Source of the DNA: an uncultured Prevotellaceae bacterium
GTDB lineage: Bacteria > Bacteroidota > Bacteroidia > Bacteroidales > Bacteroidaceae
Reading direction: 5' to 3'
DNA length: 10,694 nt
Assembly (NCBI GenBank): GCA_947306845.1
Contig: CAMZHP010000089.1
Coordinates: 1 to 10,694, forward strand
Shown here: positions 6,327-10,694 of the stretch, piece by piece
How the letters are laid out: the number at the start of each line of letters is the position of its first letter
Position numbering within the stretch: position 1 is the first letter of the stretch
Notes under the pieces: model-generated
What the model was told of the DNA's origin: nothing
Database searches by the model: none
The model's input: the letters and a program-made list of their open reading frames with translations, nothing else
Translations under genes and position numbers: made by a program

Positions 6327-7709
6327 CTAAGACACGCCCTTCCTCATCCATTTCACCCGGAAAAGTCTGGTCATCAGCAGGATGCCACGGAAGGAGAGTT
6401 CGATGGCCATGGCGATCCACACGCCCACCAGTCCGTAGTGGATGGAGAGGAAGTATGCCAGTGTAAGGCGTACGAGCCACATGCTGCACAAGCTGATGAT
6501 AGCAGGCTTGAGGGTGTCGCCAGCCCCTACGCAGACACAGACGGCGATGATCGAAGCCGCGAACATGGGTTCGGCAAACGCCTCTATGCGCAGACAGTAA
6601 GCTCCCAGGTCGATAATTTCATCGACAGGCGTCATCAGCCCCATCATCTCCGGAGCGAAGATAAACATCACCAGTCCCATCACCGCCATGACCGTCATGC
6701 CCAGGAAAAGGGTCATGCGGGCGAAACTGCGGCACAGGTCGGAGCGCCCAGCCCCGATGCTCTGCCCTACCAGCGTTGTGGCGGCATCACCGATACCATA
6801 GCCCGGCATGTAACACAGGCTCTCTGCCGTGATGCCTAAGGTGTTGGCAGCAATGGCTATGTTGCCCAATGGCGCGACAATCATCGTTCCCACAATCTGC
6901 GCACCGCTCATGAGCACCGACTGGGCAGCCATGGGCAGTCCGATCTTCAGGGCATTCTTCAGATAATCTGCTACCCAGAAGAAGCGCTCCCCCACCCTTT
7001 TCAGCGACAGCATCTTATTGCGGAGGATGGCTATATAGGCCAGCACCGACCCGCAGATGACAATGGACAACGCCGTGCCGATAGCTGCTCCCATCACACC
7101 GAGATGTGCCTGATAGATGAGAATGTAGTTGAACACCACATCGAGCACGCACATGATGATGCTGAGGAGGCTGGGCATACGCATGTCGCCCGAGCATTTG
7201 AGCATGGCAGAAGAGAGGCTGTAGAGTTGGAAAAAAGGGCCTGCGAGGGAGAATATCAGGAAATAGAGCGAGGCATCATGGGCGATGTCGGCTCCGCCAC
7301 CCAACCAAAACGGCAAGGGGTGGGCAATGGACACTGCCACGGCCATGATGACCACACTGAGCAGGGAGGTGACGATGATCGCATGACGAAACACCTGACG
7401 CGCTTTCTCGAAGTCGTTGGCACCGATGAAATGCGCCACCTGCACCGAGAAGCCCATCGAGGCGGCACCCGTCAGACTGCCGAGCAGCCATGTCGAGGTC
7501 TCCACCAGTCCGCAGGCTGCTGATGCCTTGGCACCGAGATGCCCCACCATCGCCTGGTCGATGAAAAACATCACCACACTGGTAATCTGGGCCAAAATGG
7601 AGGGAATGCTCAACTGAATGATCAAATTGAGCTTCTCGCTGCCAGTAAGAGCTTTTCCCTCCCTGATATATCCCAGCAAAACGTCGCTTTTTCCCTGGAA
7701 AACCTTCAT
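6327..7709 (-). CDS. MATE family efflux transporter
   Basis: This is a 460-residue inner-membrane antiporter of the multidrug and toxic compound extrusion family, which exports cationic drugs or metabolites in exchange for Na+ or H+. It shows twelve predicted helices in two six-helix lobes. The first is LIIQLSIPSILAQITSVVMF, then FIDQAMVGHLGAKASAACGL, which is the standard MATE opening. The second lobe begins at about residue 245 (ALKIGLPMAAQSVLMSGAQI, then GTMIVAPLG), repeating the pattern. GQSIGAGRSDLCRSFARMTL is the conserved second-lobe GQxxGA motif. Length is normal for the family. The ATG at 7709 fits. A weak -7-like TAACTTCG lies at 7724-7717, but it would leave almost no leader and has no -33, so the promoter is unresolved. 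The gene stands alone. The substrate cannot be told from sequence. Confidence 0.93.
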   Translation of the reverse strand: MKVFQGKSDVLLGYIREGKALTGSEKLNLIIQLSIPSILAQITSVVMFFIDQAMVGHLGAKASAACGLVETSTWLLGSLTGAASMGFSVQVAHFIGANDFEKARQVFRHAIIVTSLLSVVIMAVAVSIAHPLPFWLGGGADIAHDASLYFLIFSLAGPFFQLYSLSSAMLKCSGDMRMPSLLSIIMCVLDVVFNYILIYQAHLGVMGAAIGTALSIVICGSVLAYIAILRNKMLSLKRVGERFFWVADYLKNALKIGLPMAAQSVLMSGAQIVGTMIVAPLGNIAIAANTLGITAESLCYMPGYGIGDAATTLVGQSIGAGRSDLCRSFARMTLFLGMTVMAVMGLVMFIFAPEMMGLMTPVDEIIDLGAYCLRIEAFAEPMFAASIIAVCVCVGAGDTLKPAIISLCSMWLVRLTLAYFLSIHYGLVGVWIAMAIELSFRGILLMTRLFRVKWMRKGVS

Positions 7710-7759
7710 AAGACTGCGAAGTTAGTGCATTTTTTTGATACAACGTATGATTTGGAAAC

Positions 7760-7797
7760 AAAAAAGCAGGCGGAGCACGGTTTTTACCGTCTCCGCC
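7760..7797 (-). terminator. Rho-independent terminator (minus strand) after the microprotein gene
   Basis: On the minus strand the arm GGCGGAGACGGT (7797-7786) pairs with ACCGTGCTCCGCC (7781-7769), giving 12 bp with one bulged base and a loop of four A. It is followed by TGC and six T (7765-7760). This is a strong intrinsic terminator for a minus-strand transcript that begins upstream of 7800. It therefore predicts a transcription unit in what would otherwise look like an empty gap. Confidence 0.8.
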
Positions 7798-7845
7798 CAC
7801 CTGATTATTCTGAATAAATGATTTTCTACTTTAATTGTCCGAGAT

Positions 7846-7926
7846 TTATTTCTTCTCTATGGTGTTCTCGAACAGAAATCCTGAAATAATTAACATGGCA
7901 AATGCCAGTACAATTGTTGTATTCAT
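7846..7926 (-). CDS. Putative 26-residue single-span membrane microprotein
   Basis: ATG at 7926 opens a 26-codon frame ending in TAA at 7846. Residues 3-19 (TTIVLAFAMLIISGFLF) form one hydrophobic helix, and the tail ENTIEKK is charged. A purine-rich AAAGGG sits at a workable distance before the ATG. A strong intrinsic terminator begins 48 nt after the stop, which supports a real transcript. Size and layout (one helix, short charged tail, own terminator, long AT-rich leader) resemble small membrane proteins generally, including type I toxins and accessory subunits of membrane complexes. I see no antisense RNA promoter convincing enough to call a toxin system, and I do not recognise the peptide. 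Chance remains possible at this length. Confidence 0.5.
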   Translation of the reverse strand: MNTTIVLAFAMLIISGFLFENTIEKK

Positions 7927-8431
7927 CTTTTTACCCTTTCTGATACTTTAAATGAAACAATTCGCGTGCCTCACGGCATGGGCGGTTACCTGAAAATTTC
8001 GTGCACAATCTTTTTTTACTTATTCAATGCTTTACTCTTGCATCTGTGTTACCCTTACTGCAATCTTTTTCCATTACCTTATTTTCAACTATACCTATTT
8101 CTCAAAACTATGACGCTGAATCATTCAAAACTATAACTTTAATTCTATCTTATCCTTTTACCTTAATATTTTAACCAAACTATTTTTTCACTATCAGCAA
8201 ATTGTCATTCAATGCTGTATGTCTTGTCATCCTGTTGAAACGCTCTTTTACCTTTTGCCTTAACCAATACCTGCGCTGATCTCTATCTCGCTGACCTTTA
8301 TCTTGGCTGACCTTTTTTTCCTTTTGACGATGCAAAATTACAACTGTTTGCGCACACAGCCATGCTTTTTGTCCATTTTTCTCCAAAATATGCCCCTTTC
8401 TTGATGTAAGTCAGTTTTTGGTTCTTATCTC
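7927..8431 (-). other. AT-rich long leader or intergenic region with candidate promoter
   Basis: No convincing gene is seen in this stretch. A perfect minus-strand -7 box TAATTTTG lies at 8340-8333, followed by GC as is usual, though the -33 position (CATG, 20 nt upstream) is poor. Two further TAGTTTTG boxes lie at 8133-8126 and 8110-8103. Transcription from 8333 would give a leader of about 400 nt for the microprotein, ending at the terminator near 7760. The region is C/T-rich on the plus strand. It could be a long structured leader, a small RNA, or decayed sequence. Confidence 0.4.
8275..8312. repeat. Three direct heptamers GCTGACC
   Basis: GCTGATC at 8275-8281, GCTGACC at 8290-8296 and GCTGACC at 8306-8312 recur at 15 and 16 bp, separated by similar TCTATCTC and TTTATCTTG spacers. 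They lie about 20-60 bp downstream of the candidate -7 box at 8333-8340. This position and near-helical spacing could suit a repressor or RNA element, but a decayed tandem repeat is equally possible. Confidence 0.45.
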
Positions 8432-8460
8432 AACACAGAGTTACAGAGATACAGAGATTT
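8432..8460. repeat. CACAGAG intergenic element, single arm
   Basis: AACACAGAGTTACAGAGATA, continuing with CAGAGATTT, matches the left arm of the 6241-6310 hairpin at all but two positions. Here no inverted partner follows, so it cannot form the hairpin. This supports the unit being a dispersed repeat and not just part of a terminator. Confidence 0.75.
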
Positions 8461-8486
8461 TTGATGGTGAGGCACAAAAATTGGGG

Positions 8487-8514
8487 GCTGCTGTGACACA
8501 GCAGCAGACGGAAC
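8487..8514. repeat. REP-like palindrome, third copy
   Basis: GCTGCTGTG-A-CACAGCAGC at 8487-8505 is a perfect 9-bp palindrome followed by AGACGGAAC (8506-8514). It matches the palindrome plus ATACRGAAC in modules A and B. Two arm positions differ from copy A, and both differ on the opposite arm as well, so pairing is kept. It lies just past the DUF2023 stop on the minus strand. Confidence 0.7.
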
Positions 8515-8554
8515 AACAAAAAGCCTGACCGCTATGGTCAGGCTTTTTGTTGTT
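8512..8554. terminator. Intrinsic terminator after flavodoxin-DUF2023
   Basis: AACAACAAAAAGCCTGACC (8512-8530) and GGTCAGGCTTTTTGTTGTT (8536-8554) form a perfect 19-bp stem with a five-base GCTAT loop. A-tracts and T-tracts lie inside the stem, so it can act in both directions. The TGA stop of the DUF2023 gene (8540-8538) lies within the stem, which places the terminator exactly at the end of the flavodoxin operon. Confidence 0.85.
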
Positions 8555-8881
8555 TGCACTTTCTTTCACAATAGCGCTCACATTGCGCGCAAATGTCATA
8601 ACCGAGCATCGCGCCGAGGATGAAGTCCTCCTCAGGCGTGAGTTCACTGAGGGGATGGGTGACCAGCAGCCGGATGGCCTCACCAAATAACTGATGCCCT
8701 GACTGTCGAGACGTCTGGTGGCAAATTGCTCATAACGGCGGTTGCAGGTGAAGAGCACCATCCTGCGCACACCTTTCTTATATTCATAGATGTGGTTCAT
8801 CAGCACTTTCATCGCAGGAGACACCACCTGTGGCATCTCCGACATACCCATCACATTCTCCGCCATCTGCATAGTCACCAA
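8538..8881 (-). pseudogene. DUF2023 gene, disrupted by an internal deletion and frameshift
   Basis: Two frames together make a DUF2023 protein. The first reads MKVLMNHIYEYKKGVRRMVL, then [20 protein letters not shown], and then becomes meaningless after about 8685. The second frame takes over there with [20 protein letters not shown], then [20 protein letters not shown], and stops at TGA 8540-8538. From memory of the family, a stretch of roughly 20 residues (of the type VGxxNxNLFFG) should lie between them and is missing, so an out-of-frame deletion explains the break better than a single-base error. The first frame opens at TTG 8881 or, more likely, ATG 8872, 8-17 bp after the flavodoxin stop. 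DUF2023 often follows flavodoxin in Bacteroidota, and its function is unknown. A truncated product with a scrambled tail remains possible. Confidence 0.75.
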
Positions 8882-8889
8882 GAAAAAGA

Positions 8890-9384
8890 TTAAAGTTCTG
8901 GAGTTATCTGCTCAATCCATGCGTCGATGCGCTCATCCGTCCTGTCGTCCTCATTCACATCATCGAGGGGGAGACCAATGAACTGGCCATCGACCAATGC
9001 CTCGGAATCGTCGAAGGTGTAGCCGTCGGCAGCGACAGCACCCACAAACTTGGCTCCGCTATCCTTGATGCTGTTGTATAGTTCGCCGATGCCCCCAACG
9101 AAGGTATCGCTGTATGACTCGCAGTCGCCACATCCGAACAAGGCGATGGTCTTCCCTGCCAGGTCGGCATTCTTCAGCGCCTGAATTCCGTCATACCAGT
9201 CATCTTGCATCTCTCCTGCGCCCCATGTCGATGTGCCGAGGATCAGGTTCTGGTTGCTGGTCACGATATCTGCATTGAGATCCTGCACATTGATGGCTTC
9301 CACACCCAGTTTGGAGGCTATCTTCTCAGCGATGGCCTCGCATGTTCCCGTTGAGGAACCGTAAACAACAATTGTACTCTTCAT
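8890..9384 (-). CDS. fldA: Flavodoxin
   Basis: This is a 164-residue cytosolic FMN protein that carries low-potential electrons, commonly replacing ferredoxin under iron limitation. The phosphate loop GSSTGTCE (9-16) is the hallmark. STWGAGEMQDDW (52-63) is the first isoalloxazine loop with a stacking tryptophan. GCGDCESYSDTF (84-95) is the second, with tyrosine 91. A segment near 113-140 (VGAVAADGYTFDDSEALVDG) is the insertion typical of long-chain flavodoxins, and LDDVNEDDRTDERIDAWI near the end is typical too. Length is normal for the family. The gene starts at ATG 9384 behind a clear Bacteroidota promoter and is followed after 8 bp by the DUF2023 frame, so the two form an operon ended by the hairpin at 8512-8554. 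Redox partners are not in this window. Confidence 0.95.
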   Translation of the reverse strand: MKSTIVVYGSSTGTCEAIAEKIASKLGVEAINVQDLNADIVTSNQNLILGTSTWGAGEMQDDWYDGIQALKNADLAGKTIALFGCGDCESYSDTFVGGIGELYNSIKDSGAKFVGAVAADGYTFDDSEALVDGQFIGLPLDDVNEDDRTDERIDAWIEQITPEL

Positions 9385-9415
9385 TTTCTTCTATTCTTTA
9401 AAAACAATGGCGATG

Positions 9416-9447
9416 CAAAGGTAAACGATTTGCAAAGAATAAGCAAT
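9416..9447 (-). promoter_or_regulatory. Promoter of the flavodoxin operon
   Basis: On the minus strand, TACCTTTG at 9423-9416 is a perfect -7 box followed by C. ATTG at 9447-9444 is a three-of-four -33 box, with exactly 20 nt between. The predicted leader is about 25 nt to the ATG at 9384. No Fur-like site is evident to me. Confidence 0.7.
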
Positions 9448-9519
9448 ACCCAAAAATGATGTTTTCTCACCCGGGCCTCTCTACCAAAAGATAATGATAA
9501 AGAGCACTTTTTTGCCACT

Positions 9520-9577
9520 ATGCGACACATTTTGCAGGCGTTTTCTCACTTTGTCGCATGACGGGAAGCGTGTCGCA
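9520..9577. promoter_or_regulatory. TGTCGCA motif cluster (operator candidate)
   Basis: ATGCGACA at 9520-9527 and TGTCGCAT at 9552-9559 form a perfect 8-bp inverted pair with 24 bp between. A third direct copy TGTCGCA lies at 9571-9577. The cluster ends about 30 bp upstream of the -33 box of the PepSY-like gene and about 70 bp from the flavodoxin -33 box, a suitable place for an activator or shared regulator. No known regulator is recognised. Confidence 0.45.
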
Positions 9578-9605
9578 ACGAGCTGAGAGGAAAAATACGA
9601 AAAAA

Positions 9606-9637
9606 TTTCCATCCCGTCCATTCTCATCTTATCTTTG
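9606..9637 (+). promoter_or_regulatory. Promoter of the PepSY-like gene
   Basis: TATCTTTG at 9630-9637 is a perfect -7 box followed by C. TTTC at 9606-9609 is a three-of-four -33 box with 20 nt spacing. The predicted start is near 9643, giving a leader of about 68 nt to the ATG at 9711. The leader is A-rich before the start and has no Shine-Dalgarno site. Confidence 0.75.
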
Positions 9638-9710
9638 CATTGTCGAAAGGGAAAAACAACCCTAAAGACGAGAACGATACAACTGAAATATTAACTAAAA
9701 AATAAAAACG

Positions 9711-10157
9711 ATGAAAAAGTCAAGCATATTTTTCGCAGCACTCATTTGCATGATGATGAACGCAGTGTCAGTCTTCGCCAATGACAGGATAATTCCTGAA
9801 GAGCAGCTTCCTGCTGCCGCCAAGACCTTCGTGAAGAAGAACTTCCCCGGTCTGCTCATTTCGTATGCCAAAATTGACAACGAATTCATGAAGACCCGTT
9901 ATGAAGTTCGTCTGAACAACGGCACCAAGCTGAAGTTTGACAAGAACGGCAACTGGGAAAAGGTGAACTGCAAGCACAGCGCCGTCCCTGCACATCTGGT
10001 GCCATCCACCATCGCCAGCCAGGTGAAGCGCTCCTACAACGGAACTTTCATCACGAAGATCGACAAAGGGCGCTATGGCAATTATGAGGTGGAATTGTCC
10101 AACAAGCTCGACCTGAGGTTCAACAAGAACGGACAGCTCACACGTGTCGACGACTGA
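9711..10157 (+). CDS. Secreted PepSY-like (DUF2874) protein
   Basis: This is a 148-residue exported protein. Residues 1-23 form a Sec signal peptide (KKSS, a hydrophobic core, then VFA before NDRIIPEE). The mature part holds two tandem copies of a roughly 58-residue unit. The first runs at about 28-85 (IPEEQLPAAAKTFVKKNFPG, then YEVRLNNGTKLKFDKNGNWE) and the second at about 93-147 (VPSTIASQVKRSYNG, then YEVELSNKLDLRFNKNGQLT). Both pair an amphipathic helix with a beta hairpin ending in the FxKNGxxxxV signature, the DUF2874/PepSY-like fold common in the Bacteroidota periplasm. As I recall, the family relates to BLIP and PepSY, but no activity is established. It stands alone, with a good promoter upstream and a G/C-rich palindrome downstream. 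Confidence 0.88.
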   Translation: MKKSSIFFAALICMMMNAVSVFANDRIIPEEQLPAAAKTFVKKNFPGLLISYAKIDNEFMKTRYEVRLNNGTKLKFDKNGNWEKVNCKHSAVPAHLVPSTIASQVKRSYNGTFITKIDKGRYGNYEVELSNKLDLRFNKNGQLTRVDD

Positions 10158-10189
10158 CAAATCATCAGTGCGAGGCTAAGAAAAAAGAG

Positions 10190-10211
10190 GGGGGTGCCAG
10201 CTGGCACCCCC
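10190..10211. terminator. Perfect G/C-rich palindrome between convergent genes
   Basis: GGGGGTGCCAG and CTGGCACCCCC form an uninterrupted 22-bp palindrome, 33 bp after the PepSY-like stop. On the minus strand it is followed within a few bases by a run of six T (plus-strand A-run near 10181-10186), a good intrinsic terminator for transcripts from ilvC. On the plus strand only a weak AATTTT follows. Confidence 0.7.
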
Positions 10212-10257
10212 TGGTCAATTTTAGGTATTGAAGTCTTACATTCGTTCGACTTTCAAA

Positions 10258-10326
10258 AAGTTAAGTAGTTAAGAAGTCATTGCTTCGCTGAGAAGTTAAA
10301 GCTTAACTACTTTAACTACTTAACTT
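10258..10326. repeat. Inverted repeat built from GTTAAGTA-type units
   Basis: AAGTTAAGTAGTTAA at 10258-10272 is exactly inverted at 10312-10326 (TTAACTACTTAACTT). Inside lies a smaller palindrome, AGTTAA-AGC-TTAACT. The arms are themselves made of an 8-bp GTTAAGTA/GTTAAGAA step, echoing the period of the GGAGTTTA arrays elsewhere in the window. It lies between the palindrome at 10190 and the ilvC stop, so it may form part of the ilvC 3' end. Confidence 0.7.
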
Positions 10327-10356
10327 CTTTCAAATTGTTGAAAAGGAATTTCCTTT

Positions 10357-10694
10357 TTAATTGTTTTCCGGTCTCAGTTTGCGGACGGTCTCACCGGCAC
10401 GCCACATCTCTTTGTTGCGCATGGCCTCAAGCTCCTTCTCCAGTCCGGCACGGTAGTCAGCCTTGGAGTTGGCGTCGATGGAAATCTGAGCCTCCTTGCC
10501 TGTCTGCACGGAGAGATAGAGCCATTCCATCACCGGTTTGATAGCCTCGCGGAAGCGAGGAGCCCAGTCGAGCGCACCACGCTGAGCGGTGGTCGAGCAG
10601 TTGGCATACATCCAGTCCATACCCTTCTGTCCGAAGAGTGGGCCAAGGCTCTGGGTGAGTTCCTCCACCGTCTCGTTGAAAGCCTCTGAGGGAG
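10357..10694 (-). CDS. ilvC: Ketol-acid reductoisomerase, C-terminal part (cut by window edge)
   Basis: This gene is open at the right edge; 112 C-terminal residues are visible. The sequence NETVEELTQSLGPLFGQKG, then MDWMYANCSTTAQRGALDWA and PRFREAI, matches the C-terminal helical domain of plant-type ketol-acid reductoisomerase, where NCSTTA followed by WAPRF is a landmark. The ending EMWRAGETVRKLRPEN fits Bacteroidota IlvC as I remember it. The enzyme catalyses the Mg2+- and NADPH-dependent isomerisation and reduction of acetolactate or acetohydroxybutyrate in valine, leucine and isoleucine synthesis, in the cytosol. The reading frame runs unbroken to the edge from the TAA at 10359-10357, so a GTG inside it at 10668 is not the start. 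Nothing in this window extends the pathway; other ilv or leu genes would be expected to the right. Confidence 0.88.
   Translation of the reverse strand, partial: PSEAFNETVEELTQSLGPLFGQKGMDWMYANCSTTAQRGALDWAPRFREAIKPVMEWLYLSVQTGKEAQISIDANSKADYRAGLEKELEAMRNKEMWRAGETVRKLRPENN

Noticed and set aside
7927..7999. Possible riboswitch in the microprotein leader (segment with GGTAACCGCCCATGCCG)
   Set aside because: Only a 4-bp hairpin with GTGA loop could be drawn, and the sequence matched no riboswitch class I could recall, so nothing beyond an unassigned leader is claimed.
8180..8386. 68-codon minus-strand frame with charged sequence
   Set aside because: It needs a TTG start and contains the better-supported -7 box at 8340-8333 inside it. 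Its middle is a translation of the GCTGACC repeats.
10341..10357. AAAAGGAA-T-TTCCTTTT hairpin at the ilvC stop as terminator
   Set aside because: It is weak, A/T-rich, has a one-base loop and overlaps the stop codon; the G/C palindrome at 10190-10211 is the better terminator.

Overview
The window reads as a Bacteroidota chromosome, most likely Prevotella or a close relative. Several intergenic regions carry the Bacteroidota promoter form (-7 box TAnnTTTG, a TTTG-like -33 box about 20 nt upstream), Shine-Dalgarno sites are mostly weak or absent, and many protein families present (DUF5024-like secreted protein, GIN-domain protein, flavodoxin plus DUF2023, PepSY-like DUF2874, short RpoD-type sigma) are typical of that phylum. 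This assignment rests on recognition, not on a database search.

Layout. 1-1452 (minus): an aldo/keto reductase resembling L-galactose dehydrogenase, followed by the N-terminal half of a zinc sugar-alcohol dehydrogenase, probably one operon for sugar oxidation. 1667-2539 (plus): an RpoD-family sigma factor that differs enough from the usual Bacteroidota housekeeping form to suggest a second copy. 2708-5146 (minus): a GIN-domain secreted protein, an ECF sigma factor fused to a transmembrane and periplasmic tail, and a DUF5024-like small secreted protein. The two gaps in this trio hold two diverged copies of one complex intergenic module. 5289-6233 (plus): a FabK/nitronate monooxygenase-type flavoprotein, divergent from the GIN gene across a 38-bp palindrome that holds outward-facing -7 boxes. 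6327-7709 (minus): a MATE efflux transporter. 7710-8537: a long AT-rich stretch with a 26-codon membrane microprotein followed by a strong terminator, a candidate promoter, short iterated heptamers and two repeat elements. 8538-9384 (minus): flavodoxin followed by a frame-disrupted DUF2023 gene. 9711-10157 (plus): a secreted PepSY-like protein with a clear promoter. 10357-10694 (minus): the C-terminal end of ketol-acid reductoisomerase (IlvC).

The coding content is mostly ordinary core metabolism and envelope functions. The unusual content lies between the genes. Octamer arrays (UAAACUCC in the transcript) lie 6 to 15 nt before three minus-strand start codons. Heptamer arrays (GAGTGAA-like) abut two stop codons. 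A small palindromic element occurs three times with compensatory arm changes. A CACAGAG element recurs three times, once paired with an inverted copy to make a long hairpin. The other points of interest are the membrane-tethered sigma factor, the microprotein transcript and the broken DUF2023 gene. No tRNA, rRNA, CRISPR array, transposase or phage gene was seen.
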